Shown in pieces: positions 53,201 through 62,448 of a DNA stretch of 64,000 nucleotides. Source of the stretch: Rhodopseudomonas palustris (GTDB taxonomy: Bacteria; Pseudomonadota; Alphaproteobacteria; Rhizobiales; Xanthobacteraceae). The stretch spans positions 4,526,001 to 4,590,000 of the forward strand of contig NZ_CP058907.1 in NCBI RefSeq assembly GCF_013415845.1, written 5' to 3'. The translations under genes were made by a program, and so were the position numbers. Under the pieces are notes generated by a model. The model was not told the origin of the DNA and did not search any database. It was given only the letters and a program-made list of their open reading frames with translations. The number at the start of each line of letters is the position of its first letter. The stretch's first letter is position 1.

Positions 53201-53464
53201 GTGCAGGTTCTCGTTCGCGATAACAACGTCGATCAAGCCCTCAAGGCGCTGAAGAAGAAGATGCAGCGCGAGGGTATTTTCCGCGAGATGAAGCTGCGCG
53301 GACATTACGAGAAGCCGTCCGAGAAGAAGGCGCGCGAGAAGGCGGAAGCCGTACGCCGCGCCCGTAAGCTCGCCCGCAAGAAGCTGCAGCGCGAAGGCCT
53401 GCTGCCGAGCAAGCCGAAGCCGGCTTTCGGCGCGGATCGCCGTCCGAGCGCGGCGGCGCGCTGA
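53201..53464 (+). CDS. rpsU: Small ribosomal subunit protein bS21
   Basis: This 87-residue basic protein starts [24 protein letters not shown], the bS21 signature, with a C-terminal alphaproteobacterial extension ending in Lys/Arg/Ala-rich sequence. It uses a GTG start at 53201. The 156-base leader contains a short hairpin (CCCTC..GAGGG near 53119). A terminator follows at once. Confidence 0.96.
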   Translation: MQVLVRDNNVDQALKALKKKMQREGIFREMKLRGHYEKPSEKKAREKAEAVRRARKLARKKLQREGLLPSKPKPAFGADRRPSAAAR

Positions 53465-53501
53465 TCGCGCCTTTCGGCGACGAAACGAACTGAGTTTGAA
53501 G

Positions 53502-53528
53502 AACGCGGGCCCCGGGCTCGCGTTTTTC
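53502..53528 (+). terminator. Terminator after rpsU
   Basis: ACGCG and CGCGT close a GC-rich hairpin with GGCC/GGCT inside, followed by a run of five T residues. It lies about 38 bases after the rpsU stop. Confidence 0.8.
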
Positions 53529-53585
53529 GTTGTTGCTTATTTCGTTGTTGCTTGGCGCCCTCAATCGGCGACCTGCCCCACACAA

Positions 53586-53615
53586 CAAAATGCCCGGGTT
53601 CGAAGCCCGGGCATT
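53586..53615 (-). terminator. Terminator of the Pro-rich protein gene
   Basis: On the minus strand AATGCCCGGG and CCCGGGCATT form a ten-base-pair stem with a TTCGAAG-like loop and a T run beyond it. It faces the rpsU terminator across a short gap. Confidence 0.85.
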
Positions 53616-53641
53616 CATGACTGCGGATATCGCTGTCGGTG

Positions 53642-54517
53642 TTAACGCGGCAGTACCGAGTGGATCACCGACTTGGCGGTGAACAGCACATCCTCCGCGA
53701 CCGACGGCTTGCGGGCGGCATTGCCGTCGCTCGACGCATCCGCGCGCGCCCCCGGAATATCGGCCGGCGGCGTCGGCGGGTGCTGATCGCTGTCGCGCAG
53801 GTCGATCGAATCGGCAGGGCGGCTGCTGGCCGGCACCGAAGCGGTCGTCGCCGGCGGATTGGCATAGGGCGCAATCGACACGTTGGTCGGCGCGACGTTG
53901 ACGGCCGGCGGCAGCGCCGGGGCGACGACGCGCGCGGCTTCCTGCTGCCGCGGCGGCTCCGGGGCGCGCGGCGGCTCGGGCACTTTCAGCGGCTCGGGCG
54001 CACGGCCTAGCGTTTCGGTGGCGCGCGGCGCTTCTGCCGGTGCCGCCGCGCGGAGGCGTTCCACGGCGGCCCTGACGAGCTCGTTGGGATCGCGCGCGGG
54101 CTCGCTGCGCTCCTCCGGCACCTTGACCGGCTCCGGCGTCGCGGACGCGGTGCTGACCGGCTTGGACGGGGCGGCCGGCTTCTCATGCACGGTGATCTGG
54201 TGCCGCCCCACTGGGCGGTCGGCGGGCTTGTCGGCAGCGGCCTTCTCGGTGGAGATCTTGTCGGCGCCGAGCTTGACCTTGAGCGGCTCGCTCCGGGTCG
54301 GCTCGGACCGAGCGGCCTCCGCCGGCATCACAACGGCAACGGGCTCGGCCGGTTTAGAGGCCTTGGCAGTATCGAGCTGCTGCGTCGCGGGAGCGGCCGG
54401 GGGCGGCGCGTCGGGCCTAGCGACGATGTATTGATTCACGACGTAGGCGGCGATCACGGTTGCGACGACCGACGGCAGAATCTGCCCGAGCAGTTTTTCG
54501 GTGATGAATTTCAGCAT
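53642..54517 (-). CDS. Membrane-anchored Pro/Ala-rich protein of unknown function
   Basis: This 291-residue protein has one N-terminal membrane helix (about residues 12-32, SVVATVIAAYVVNQYIVA). A long disordered region follows, rich in Pro, Ala, Glu and Lys with repeated (A/S)EP-like units (about 36-235). A short conserved-looking C-terminus (SVAEDVLFTAKSVIHSVLPR) closes it. The layout resembles periplasm-spanning linkers, but it has no TonB or LysM domain that I can see. The role is unknown. Confidence 0.7.
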   Translation of the reverse strand: MLKFITEKLLGQILPSVVATVIAAYVVNQYIVARPDAPPPAAPATQQLDTAKASKPAEPVAVVMPAEAARSEPTRSEPLKVKLGADKISTEKAAADKPADRPVGRHQITVHEKPAAPSKPVSTASATPEPVKVPEERSEPARDPNELVRAAVERLRAAAPAEAPRATETLGRAPEPLKVPEPPRAPEPPRQQEAARVVAPALPPAVNVAPTNVSIAPYANPPATTASVPASSRPADSIDLRDSDQHPPTPPADIPGARADASSDGNAARKPSVAEDVLFTAKSVIHSVLPR

Positions 54518-54666
54518 GGCCGGCCTCTTCCCCGCACGTGTGATGCTGGAAGTTTGAGGCTGATTGAGGGATCAACTGCGACCGATCGGTGGCATCGGAA
54601 CGAGGTGTTCGGTGCGCCACCGAGCGGGTCGCGAGGCGAAGCTGGGCCCTGCCGATTAACGAGAGG

Positions 54667-54954
54667 TTAAGCTTTCAATTCAATCTCGAGAAACACGATT
54701 TCGGCTGTGGATTCATTGCGGACATCGTGTTGGACGCCTGCCTTGCGGGCGTAGGAGCGGCCGGTCTTGAGCTGGGCCAGCGAGCGCGTACCGTCCGGCG
54801 CCACGATGGTCATCTCGCCGTCGGCCATCGGCACCACGACGTAGTCCATGCCGTGGGTGTGGTGGCCGGTCGCCGAGCCCGGCGGCAACCGCCACTCGGT
54901 GACCCGCACTTCGTCGTTGTCGATCTGAATCTCGGATTTTGCCGCAACCGTCAT
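54667..54954 (-). CDS. Cupin-domain protein
   Basis: This 95-residue single-domain cupin has the metal motif GHHTHGMDYVVVPMADGEMTI, with histidines and an aspartate where many relatives have a glutamate. The second motif (VQHDVRNESTAEIVFLEIE) keeps a histidine and a terminal glutamate. It may bind a metal and a small acid. It is divergent from the VOC gene, 203 bases apart. Confidence 0.85.
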   Translation of the reverse strand: MTVAAKSEIQIDNDEVRVTEWRLPPGSATGHHTHGMDYVVVPMADGEMTIVAPDGTRSLAQLKTGRSYARKAGVQHDVRNESTAEIVFLEIELKA

Positions 54955-55157
54955 GACGTCCCTTCTCCGGGCAGAACGCTGCCAACTAAGACACGGATAC
55001 CACCAATCACCCTGCCCGACATCCGATGATCACGGACGAGCACCATGCGTGCAATCGGCGCACCCGATGCTCGGACGGTATCGCCAGGTGGGATCGGATC
55101 GGTATAGTTGGCGGGCACCCTCAGGGTGAAAACACCAAGGAGCACACGGGAAACGCC

Positions 55158-55532
55158 ATGTTTTCACACGTCATGATCGGCACCAACAATCTCGAAGCGG
55201 CGAAGGACTTTTACGACAAACTGCTCGGTACCCTCGGCGTGCCACCTGCGATGGTCGATCGTCATCGCATCTTCTACCGCACCAAGACCGGCACCTTCGC
55301 GGTCAGCAAGCCGATCAATGGCGAACCGGCGACCGCCGCCAATGGCGGCACGATCGGCTTCGTGGCGAAGTCCCAGGAAGAAGCCGACGCCTGGCACGCG
55401 ACCGGCGTCGCCAATGGCGGCACCACTTGCGAGGATCCGCCCGGTGTCCGTGCGATGGGCGACATGAAAATGTACCTCGCCTACTTGCGCGATCCGGACG
55501 GCAACAAGCTCTGCGTGATGCACCGGATGTAA
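55158..55532 (+). CDS. VOC/glyoxalase-family protein
   Basis: This 124-residue protein starts MFSHVMIGTNNLEAAKDFYDKLL, the VOC fold start with a metal-ligand histidine at residue 4. It ends YLRDPDGNKLCVMHRM, where D-P-D-G-N-K-L is the family signature. Members act as glyoxalases, dioxygenases or resistance proteins. I chose ATG 55158 because the longer frame from 55026 lacks similarity. Confidence 0.88.
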   Translation: MFSHVMIGTNNLEAAKDFYDKLLGTLGVPPAMVDRHRIFYRTKTGTFAVSKPINGEPATAANGGTIGFVAKSQEEADAWHATGVANGGTTCEDPPGVRAMGDMKMYLAYLRDPDGNKLCVMHRM

Positions 55533-55543
55533 GGCTCGCGCTC

Positions 55544-55630
55544 CCGTCATTCCGAGGAGCGAAGCGACGAAGCAATCCAGAAGCACAGTGGACTGAGCTG
55601 TGGATTGCTTTGCTTCGCTCGCAATGACGG
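55544..55630. repeat. Palindromic intergenic repeat, family A, copy 3
   Basis: It begins CCGTCATTCC and ends CGCAATGACGG, with arms GGAGCGAAGCGACGAAGCAA and TGGATTGCTTTGCTTCGCTC. Of the three copies this one has the best-paired arms. It lies between the convergent VOC and pntB genes. Confidence 0.88.
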
Positions 55631-55655
55631 ATGTGGTGACCGCCTCCGCCCAAAA

Positions 55656-55684
55656 CAAAAACGCCCGGCCTTGCGGCCGGGCGT
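55656..55684 (-). terminator. Terminator after pntB
   Basis: On the minus strand ACGCCCGGCC pairs with GGCCGGGCGT around a four-base loop, followed by a T run. It ends the pnt operon. Confidence 0.88.
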
Positions 55685-55709
55685 TTCGTTTCTGGCAGGG
55701 CGTCGGCGC

Positions 55710-57113
55710 TTAGTGTGCCATCGCCTTGACGATGTTCTCGGTCATCTTCTTGGCGTCGCCGAGCAGCATCATGGTGTTGTCGCGATAGAACAGCGGGTTG
55801 TCGATGCCGGCGTAACCGGAGGCGAGCGACCGCTTGATGAACATCACGGTGCCGGCCTTCCACACCTGCAGCACCGGCATGCCGTAGATCGGCGAGGACG
55901 GATCCTCTTCGGCCGCCGGGTTGGTGACGTCGTTGGCGCCGATCACGAACGCGACGTCGGCCTGCGCGAACTCCGAGTTGATGTCCTCGAGTTCGAACAC
56001 CTCGTCGTACGGCACGTTGGCTTCGGCGAGCAGCACGTTCATGTGGCCCGGCATACGGCCGGCGACCGGGTGAATCGCGTACTTCACCTCGACGCCTTCC
56101 TTCTTCAGCGAGTCGGCCATTTCACGCAGCGCGTGCTGAGCCTGGGCAACCGCCATGCCGTAACCCGGCACGATGATGACCTTCGAGGCGTTCTTCATGA
56201 TGAAGGCCGCGTCGTCCGCCGAGCCGAGCTTGGCCGGGCGCTGTTCGCCGCCACCACCGCCGGCCGCCGCGGTTTCACCGCCGAAGCCGCCGAGGATCAC
56301 CGAGATGAACGAGCGGTTCATGCCCTTACACATGATGTAGGACAGAATCGCACCCGAGGAGCCGACCAGCGCGCCGGTGATGATCAGCGCCGAGTTACCG
56401 AGCGTGAAGCCGATGCCGGCCGCGGCCCACCCCGAGTAGGAGTTGAGCATCGAGATCACCACCGGCATGTCGGCGCCGCCGATCGGGACGATGATCAGGA
56501 TGCCGAGCAGCAGCGCGACGCCGGTGATCACCCAGAAGGCGACTTCGCTCTGCGTGATCACCATGTAGATGATCGCCGCGAACATGATGACGCCGAGCGC
56601 GATGTTCACCACGTGCCGAGCCGGCAGCAGGATCGGCGCGCCGCTCATGCGGCCCGACAGCTTGAGGAACGCGATCACCGAACCGGTGAAGGTCAGCGCA
56701 CCAATGGCGACGCCGAGCGACATTTCAACGAGGCTCTGGGCGTGGATGTTGCCCGGCTCGCCGATGTCGAACGCACCCGGCGCATAGAACGCACCGGCGG
56801 CGACCAGCACCGCGGCCATACCGACCAGCGAGTGGAAGGCGGCGACCAGCTCCGGCATCGAGGTCATCGGCACCTTCTTGGCGATGACTGCGCCGATGGA
56901 GCCGCCGATCGCGATGCCCGCGATCACCAGCACCCAGCCGAGCAGATCGGCCGGCGGATGGCCGGCGAGCGTGGTGGCAATAGCGATCGCCATGCCGCTC
57001 ATGCCCATCAGGTTACCCTGACGGCTGGTGGCCGGAGACGACAGACCGCGCAGCGCCAGAATGAACAGGACGCCTGCGATCAGATACAGAAATGCGGAAA
57101 GATTGGCGCTCAT
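55710..57113 (-). CDS. pntB: NAD(P) transhydrogenase subunit beta
   Basis: This 467-residue protein contains about nine membrane helices (about 1-270) and the soluble NADPH-binding domain III (about 285-467, with IIVPGYGMAVAQAQHAL and VIGANDVTNPAA). With PntAA and PntAB it forms the proton-translocating transhydrogenase that makes NADPH from NADH. The gene begins 13 bases after pntAB. Confidence 0.97.
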   Translation of the reverse strand: MSANLSAFLYLIAGVLFILALRGLSSPATSRQGNLMGMSGMAIAIATTLAGHPPADLLGWVLVIAGIAIGGSIGAVIAKKVPMTSMPELVAAFHSLVGMAAVLVAAGAFYAPGAFDIGEPGNIHAQSLVEMSLGVAIGALTFTGSVIAFLKLSGRMSGAPILLPARHVVNIALGVIMFAAIIYMVITQSEVAFWVITGVALLLGILIIVPIGGADMPVVISMLNSYSGWAAAGIGFTLGNSALIITGALVGSSGAILSYIMCKGMNRSFISVILGGFGGETAAAGGGGGEQRPAKLGSADDAAFIMKNASKVIIVPGYGMAVAQAQHALREMADSLKKEGVEVKYAIHPVAGRMPGHMNVLLAEANVPYDEVFELEDINSEFAQADVAFVIGANDVTNPAAEEDPSSPIYGMPVLQVWKAGTVMFIKRSLASGYAGIDNPLFYRDNTMMLLGDAKKMTENIVKAMAH

Positions 57114-57126
57114 CGACGGCCCCTAA

Positions 57127-57450
57127 TCACTTCTGCTTCTTCTTGTACATCGCCAGCATGCGCTGGGTGACAAGGAAGCCGCCGAAGATGTTGATACATG
57201 CGAAGATCAGCGCGACGAAGCCGAAGCCACGCGCCCACAGCGGACCGTTGTCGTTGCCGACCAGCGACACGCCGACGGCAAGCAGCGCACCGACCACGAT
57301 CACCGAGGAGATCGCGTTGGTCACCGACATCAGCGGCGTGTGCAGCGCGGGGGTCACCGACCACACCACGAAATAGCCGACGAACACGGCAAGGACGAAA
57401 ATCGACAGCCGAAACACGAACGGATCGACCGCTTGAACCATATGCTCCAT
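57127..57450 (-). CDS. pntAB: NAD(P) transhydrogenase subunit alpha part 2
   Basis: This 107-residue membrane protein has three to four helices ([51 protein letters not shown]). In E. coli this part is fused to the NAD-binding alpha domain. Here it is a separate gene, as usual in alphaproteobacteria. It lies 25 bases after pntAA and before pntB. Confidence 0.95.
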   Translation of the reverse strand: MEHMVQAVDPFVFRLSIFVLAVFVGYFVVWSVTPALHTPLMSVTNAISSVIVVGALLAVGVSLVGNDNGPLWARGFGFVALIFACINIFGGFLVTQRMLAMYKKKQK

Positions 57451-57475
57451 AGCAACTCTCCTTAAGCGGTCGCGC

Positions 57476-58603
57476 TCACGCCGACTTGGGCTGGAAGTTC
57501 GGGTGAACGACGGCGCCGTCGCGGGTCAGCGCGGTGGCCTTCACCAGCTCGTCGTCCCAGTTGACCGCCAGAGCCTTCTCCTTGTTGACCATGGTCTCGA
57601 AGAAGCTCAGCAGATTGCGCGCATAGAGGGCCGAGGCCGACGCCGCGACGCGACCGGCGACGTTGGTGTAGCCGACGATCTTGACGCCATCGATCTCGAC
57701 GATCTGACCGGGCTGCGCGCCTTCGACGTTACCGCCGCGCTCGACCGCGAGGTCGACCAGCACCGAGCCGGGCTTCATCGACTTCACCATCTCGGCGGTG
57801 ACGAGGCGCGGCGCGGGCCGACCCGGAATCAGCGCCGTGGTGATGACGATGTCCTGCTTCTTGATGTGTTCGGCAGTCAGAGCGGCCTGCTTGGCCTGAT
57901 ACTCTTTCGACATCTCCTTGGCGTAGCCGCCGGCCGTCTGGGCGTTCTTGAACTCCTCGTCCTCGACGGCGAGGAACTTGGCGCCCAGCGATTCGACCTG
58001 CTCCTTGGTGGCGGGACGCACGTCGGTCGCGGTGACGATGGCGCCGAGACGGCGCGCGGTGGCGATCGCCTGCAGACCAGCGACGCCGACGCCCATGATG
58101 AAGACCTTCGCCGCCGGCACGGTGCCGGCCGCGGTCATCATCATCGGCATGGCACGGCCGAACGTTTCGGCACCGTCGATCACGGCGCGATAGCCGGCGA
58201 GGTTGGCCTGGCTCGACAACACGTCCATCACCTGGGCGCGGGTGATGCGCGGCATCAGCTCCATCGCGAAGGCGGCGATGCCGGCATCGGCCATGCTCTT
58301 CAGCGCGGCTTCATGGCCGTACGGGTCCATGATCGCCAGCACCAGCGCACCGCGCTTGTAGCTGGCGAGTTCGGACGCCTCCGGACGCTTCACTTTGAAG
58401 ACGACATCGGCGTCCTTCAGAGCGTCGGCGGACACAGTGGCCCCGGCGGCGGTGAAATCGGCATCCGGCAAGCCGGACTTGAGGCCCGCGCCCGGCTCGA
58501 CCGCGACTTCGGCGCCGAGAGCTTTCAGCTTCTTGACCGTGTCGGGCGTCGCCGCGACGCGCGGCTCGGCGGGATCTTGTTCTTTGGCAACAGCAATCTT
58601 CAT
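57476..58603 (-). CDS. pntAA: NAD(P) transhydrogenase subunit alpha part 1
   Basis: This 375-residue soluble NAD(H)-binding domain I of the transhydrogenase resembles alanine dehydrogenase: N-terminal [26 protein letters not shown], and the Rossmann motif [18 protein letters not shown] (about 168-185). ATG 58603 is preferred to a longer frame starting at 58663. It leads the three-gene pnt operon. Confidence 0.96.
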   Translation of the reverse strand: MKIAVAKEQDPAEPRVAATPDTVKKLKALGAEVAVEPGAGLKSGLPDADFTAAGATVSADALKDADVVFKVKRPEASELASYKRGALVLAIMDPYGHEAALKSMADAGIAAFAMELMPRITRAQVMDVLSSQANLAGYRAVIDGAETFGRAMPMMMTAAGTVPAAKVFIMGVGVAGLQAIATARRLGAIVTATDVRPATKEQVESLGAKFLAVEDEEFKNAQTAGGYAKEMSKEYQAKQAALTAEHIKKQDIVITTALIPGRPAPRLVTAEMVKSMKPGSVLVDLAVERGGNVEGAQPGQIVEIDGVKIVGYTNVAGRVAASASALYARNLLSFFETMVNKEKALAVNWDDELVKATALTRDGAVVHPNFQPKSA

Positions 58604-58648
58604 GGAGCCTCCGGCGGCGCGAAGCACGCGCGTGAGCGAGCGAGATAT

Positions 58649-58696
58649 GCGCGCATCCCGCAAAAGTGGGACCGGTTTTGCGACCGGGATGCGCGC
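58649..58696. repeat. Palindromic repeat upstream of pntAA
   Basis: GCGCGCATCCCG and CGGGATGCGCGC form a perfect 12-bp inverted repeat around a centre containing CAAAAGTGGGACCGGTTTTG. The centre is a sequence often met in Rhizobiales intergenic repeats. It lies 46 bases before the pntAA start codon. Confidence 0.75.
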
Positions 58697-58710
58697 TTAC
58701 TTATTTGTTT

Positions 58711-58760
58711 GGAGAACGTCCAGGCGGCAAACCGGCCTCCACTTTGCCGGAACGTTCTCC
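58711..58760. repeat. Inverted repeat between pntAA and the small oxidase-subunit gene
   Basis: GGAGAACGT and ACGTTCTCC are nine-base arms 32 bases apart, with further pairing of CGGCAAA and TTTGCCG inside. There is no T run. It may be part of the same repeat cluster as the element at 58649 or a weak transcript end. Confidence 0.55.
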
Positions 58761-58798
58761 GAGAGAGCGCCGCGTGTAACGGCGCACTCCAGGACAGA

Positions 58799-58951
58799 TC
58801 AAGTCAGGAAAATGCCCATGAGAGCGACGATCACGATGACGGCGGCGGTGCCGTACTTCACCAGCTTGATAAACCCTTCATAGGTCTGCTCATGCGCGGC
58901 GTAGTCGTTGCCATCGGCAGTCGTGTAGGCAAACTCGTGGTGCTCTGCCAT
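58799..58951 (-). CDS. aa3-type cytochrome c oxidase subunit IV-like small protein
   Basis: This protein has 50 residues only. A polar N-terminus with AEHHEF, an HEQTYEGFIKLVKYG segment and a single C-terminal membrane helix (AAVIVIVALMGIFL) match the tiny bacterial aa3 oxidase subunit IV family. No other oxidase subunits are near. Location directly upstream of pntAA in the same direction is a common arrangement in alphaproteobacteria. Confidence 0.82.
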   Translation of the reverse strand: MAEHHEFAYTTADGNDYAAHEQTYEGFIKLVKYGTAAVIVIVALMGIFLT

Positions 58952-59237
58952 TCGTCTCTCCGACATCTTCGAGAAGTGGGGGATGCAATTAGCGCAATCT
59001 TATTGCGAGGGCAACGGCACTGCAGCAATTGTTAGCCTAGCCAGTTTGGGTTCATTCCAAAGTCTAGGCTGCCGTCTCCGTTCACTGCCGCAGTGTGATC
59101 GCAACAGACGATTAGAACAAGCTGTTACGAAGCGATTGCAAGAAGCAAAGGCTGATTATTCCGCGCAGCGGTGCAGCCGCAGCCTTGCGACGAGGTGATC
59201 GCACGCTCGAAGCGACGACGCGACCGTCGACCGCGCG

Positions 59238-59417
59238 TCAGGCCGGCCAGCTGTCCCTGATCCAGCGTGTCAGGCTGGCCTCGCTGACTTCGCCGGCAGC
59301 GAGGGCAAGGATGATCTTGGTCGCATGGGCGGGAGCTGGTTCGAAGGCGATGCCGTTCTTGGCCAGAAAGACGACCATCGCCACGAAGGCGATCTTGCCG
59401 TTCCGTTCAACAAATGT
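59238..59417 (-). pseudogene. Remnant of a Doc/Fic death-on-curing toxin
   Basis: The last 59 codons read TFVERNGKIAFVAMVVFLAKNG, where Doc toxins have an F-x-x-x-N-K-R-x-A-F pattern. They continue in frame to a normal-looking end, SLTRWIRDSWPA. The HxFxxGN part is corrupted, the N-terminal half is missing, and an in-frame stop lies 18 bases upstream. No antitoxin gene is visible. The remnant abuts the 3' end of pepF. Confidence 0.7.
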
Positions 59418-59435
59418 TTTACGCCGCCGAGCCGC

Positions 59436-61352
59436 CTACCCCATCGCCTCCAGCTCGTCGATCATGCCGGCGATCACTGAGAGGCCGCCGTCCCAGAAGC
59501 TCGGGTTCTTGGCGTCGAGGCCGAACGGCGCCAGCAGTTCCGAATAATGCTTGGTCCCGCCGGCCGCCAGCATCGCCAGATAACGCTCGGCGAAGCCTTC
59601 CTGGGCGTGCTCGTAGACCGCATAGAGCGAGTTCACCAAGCAGTCGCCGAACGCGTAGGCGTAAACGTAGAACGGCGAATGGATGAAGTGCGGGATATAC
59701 ATCCAGAAGCTCTCGTAGCCCGGCTTGATCTCGATCGCCGGGCCGAGGCTCTCGCCCTGCACCGACAGCCAGATCTCACCGATCCGCTGCGCGGTGAGCT
59801 CGCCGCTGCGGCGCTCGGTGTGGACCGCGCGCTCGAAGGAATAGAAAGCGATCTGCCGGACCACGGTGTTGATCATGTCCTCGACCTTGCCGGCGAGCAG
59901 CGCCTGGCGCTGCTTGCGGTCCTTGGTCTGGGTCAGCAGACGGCGGAAGGTGAGCATTTCGCCGAACACGCTGGCAGTCTCCGCCAGCGTCAGCGGCGTC
60001 GGCGCCATCAGCGCGCCGTTCTTGGCGGCGAGCACCTGGTGAACGCCGTGGCCGAGCTCGTGGGCGAGCGTCATTACGTCCCGCGGCTTGCCCTGATAGT
60101 TCATCAGCACATAGGGATGCGCCGACGGCGTGGTCGGATGCGAAAACGCGCCGGGCGCCTTACCCGGCCGGACCGGGGCATCGATCCAACGATCGGTGAA
60201 GAACCGCTCGGCGATCTGCGCCATTTCCGGCGAGAACGCCTTGTAGGCGGTCAGCACCATATTGCGCGCGTCCGGCCAGGCGATCGAGCCGGTCGCCGCG
60301 AACGGCAGCGGCGCATTGCGATCCCAATACGGCAGCTTCTTCTTTTTGAACCAACCGGCCTTGAGCTTGTAGTAGCGGTGCGACAGCTTCGGATACGCCG
60401 CACGCACCGAGGCGACCAGCGCGTCGACCACTTCGCGCTCGACCCGGTTGGCGAGGTGGCGGCTGTCGGCGACGTCTTCAAAGCCGCGCCAACGGTCGGA
60501 GATTTCCTTGTCTTTGGCGAGCGTGTTGGTGATCAGCGCGAAGGTGCGCTCATTCGCCTTGAAGGTCTTGGCCAAGGCTTCGGCCGCGGCCTTGCGTTTC
60601 GCAGGCGCACGATCCTGCATCAGGTTCAGCGTCGGCTCGATCGCCAGTTCCTTGCCGCCAACCTTGAACCGGAGCGACGAAATGGTCTGGTCGAACAGGC
60701 GATTGAACGCACCGTAACCTGTCTGGGACTTCTCGTGGAACAGCTGCTCGATGCGGTCTTCGAGCTGATACGGCTTGTCCTTGCGCAGATCCTCGATCCA
60801 CGGCCGGTAGTGGCCGAGCTCCGGCGTCTGCATCGCGGTCTCGAGCACCGCATCGTCGACGCGGTTGAGTTCGAGGGTGAAGAACAGCAGATGTACCGAG
60901 GCGGCGGTCAGGCGCTCGGAAACGTCGCCATAGAATTTCGACTTCACCGGATCGACGCTGTCGCCGGCGTGCACCAGCCCTGCATAGGAACCGAGCCGGC
61001 CAGCCAGATCCTCGATCGCTTCATAGCGCTTGACCGCGCCGGCAAGCCACAGCGCGCCACCGTCCTTCGCGGTCTCTTCGGCCAACCGCCCCTTGAAGTC
61101 GGCTTCGAACGAGGCGCATTCGGCATCAAGCCGGTCGAGATCGGCGGCGACCTCCGGCGAGTCGATCGCCGGATACAGATCCATCAAATTCCACTCAGGA
61201 AGCTTCGCCGGCTTGGCGGCAGCCTTCCGTCCCGCAGCCGCGGTCTTGGCCGCTTTCGCCTTGCTGGGTGCAGCCTTGCGCGGTGCTGGCTTGGCGGGGG
61301 TGGACTTGCGGGAAGAGGTCTTCGCGGTACGTGAGGTCGCAGATTTCGCCAT
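59436..61352 (-). CDS. pepF: Oligoendopeptidase F (M3 metallopeptidase)
   Basis: This 638-residue zinc peptidase cleaves short peptides in the cytoplasm. The HELGHGVHQ motif carries the zinc-binding histidines and catalytic glutamate. The M3 core begins near residue 52 (LPEWNLMDLYPAIDSPEV). Before it lies a Lys/Ala/Pro/Ser-rich extension of about 50 residues, which most homologues lack or have in shorter form. ATG 61352 is preferred to an upstream start at 61406. Confidence 0.93.
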   Translation of the reverse strand: MAKSATSRTAKTSSRKSTPAKPAPRKAAPSKAKAAKTAAAGRKAAAKPAKLPEWNLMDLYPAIDSPEVAADLDRLDAECASFEADFKGRLAEETAKDGGALWLAGAVKRYEAIEDLAGRLGSYAGLVHAGDSVDPVKSKFYGDVSERLTAASVHLLFFTLELNRVDDAVLETAMQTPELGHYRPWIEDLRKDKPYQLEDRIEQLFHEKSQTGYGAFNRLFDQTISSLRFKVGGKELAIEPTLNLMQDRAPAKRKAAAEALAKTFKANERTFALITNTLAKDKEISDRWRGFEDVADSRHLANRVEREVVDALVASVRAAYPKLSHRYYKLKAGWFKKKKLPYWDRNAPLPFAATGSIAWPDARNMVLTAYKAFSPEMAQIAERFFTDRWIDAPVRPGKAPGAFSHPTTPSAHPYVLMNYQGKPRDVMTLAHELGHGVHQVLAAKNGALMAPTPLTLAETASVFGEMLTFRRLLTQTKDRKQRQALLAGKVEDMINTVVRQIAFYSFERAVHTERRSGELTAQRIGEIWLSVQGESLGPAIEIKPGYESFWMYIPHFIHSPFYVYAYAFGDCLVNSLYAVYEHAQEGFAERYLAMLAAGGTKHYSELLAPFGLDAKNPSFWDGGLSVIAGMIDELEAMG

Positions 61353-61717
61353 GGTGCTTTCAGATCGCGTGCGATTTGCCTTGCGAAACGCTACTAGCTC
61401 CGTCACCGGCTTCGCAAGTCACAGTTTCCTTCAAGGGGGACGCCCCTGCGACAAGGCAGCGCGCCTCGAACAGCCCCTCGCCGCCTTGATCGAGCTCGGC
61501 GGCAGGACTACGACACCGCTGCAAAGCGTTCGTTCCCGAACATTCGGCTCCGACTGTGCGGCGATTGACCATCGCGCGGTCTGGTGCTGGTATCGGCACT
61601 GACGCAAGCGATCTGGCGTGGTCTTGGACCACGCAGCTTGCAACCACGTCCTGGACCGGGCCCCTCTGGCAGTTCATCTGAACTGTGATGTCGGACTGGA
61701 CGCTCACGGAGCGCCCG
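61353..61717. other. Intergenic region between pepF and terC-like gene
   Basis: These 365 bases separate divergent genes. They contain the hairpin GCGTGGTC-TTG-GACCACGC at 61616-61634, which may be an operator or leader structure for the terC-like gene. Nothing else is supported. Confidence 0.5.
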
Positions 61718-62353
61718 ATGACCGACTTTCTCGCCATCTTTACTCCCGAAGGCCTCACCGCATTCGCCCAGGTCGTGATGATCGACCTGGTGCTCGCCGG
61801 CGACAACGCCGTCGTCATCGGCCTCGCCGCTGCCGGGCTGCCAAAAGAGCAGCGCGGTAAGGCGATCCTGATCGGCATCGTGGTCGCCACCGCGCTCCGC
61901 ATCGCCTTCGCCAGTGTCACCGTGCAGCTTCTGCAAATCATCGGACTGCTGCTCGCTGGCGGCGTGCTGCTGCTGTGGGTGTGCTGGAAAATGTGGCGCG
62001 AACTGCGCAACCCGCCGGAAGATGTCGATGCACTCGATAGCGACGGCGGCGCGGCGGGCGGCGCTCCGACCAAGACCATGGCGCAGGCGGTGTGGCAGAT
62101 CACGCTGGCGGACGTCTCGATGTCGCTCGACAACGTCCTGGCAGTGGCCGGCGCGGCACGCGAGCATCCGGTGATTCTGGTGTTCGGCCTCGCCCTGTCG
62201 ATCGCGCTGATGGGCCTCGCCGCCAGCTTCATCGCACGGCTGCTGCATAAGCACCGCTGGATCGCCTATATCGGCCTCGCCATCATTCTCTACGTGGCGG
62301 GCGACATGATCTATCGCGGCGCGCTCGAGATCTGGCCGCACGCTTTCGGATAA
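61718..62353 (+). CDS. TerC-family integral membrane protein (YjbE type)
   Basis: This 211-residue protein has about seven membrane helices and the paired acidic signatures QVVMIDLVLAGDNAVVIGLAAAGL (about 15-38) and QITLADVSMSLDNVLAVAGAA (about 123-143). These define TerC-type proteins that export metal such as manganese or are linked to tellurite resistance. GGAG lies seven bases before ATG 61718, which rejects the longer frame from 61685. Confidence 0.9.
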   Translation: MTDFLAIFTPEGLTAFAQVVMIDLVLAGDNAVVIGLAAAGLPKEQRGKAILIGIVVATALRIAFASVTVQLLQIIGLLLAGGVLLLWVCWKMWRELRNPPEDVDALDSDGGAAGGAPTKTMAQAVWQITLADVSMSLDNVLAVAGAAREHPVILVFGLALSIALMGLAASFIARLLHKHRWIAYIGLAIILYVAGDMIYRGALEIWPHAFG

Positions 62354-62448
62354 CAGCGGATAACCGGCTGCATTTTCACCAAGCGTTAACGCATTCGTCG
62401 CAATCCTGCACCAATTCGGGACAGTTCGGGTTGAGGCAGTGGCGAGTA

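Noticed and set aside
55026-55157. 44-residue N-terminal extension of the VOC protein
   Set aside because: The extension has no similarity to the fold, and the family start MFSHVMIG coincides with ATG 55158.
61353-61717. Manganese (yybP-ykoY) riboswitch before the terC-like gene
   Set aside because: TerC genes often have one, but the paired conserved loops could not be identified; only a simple hairpin is present.
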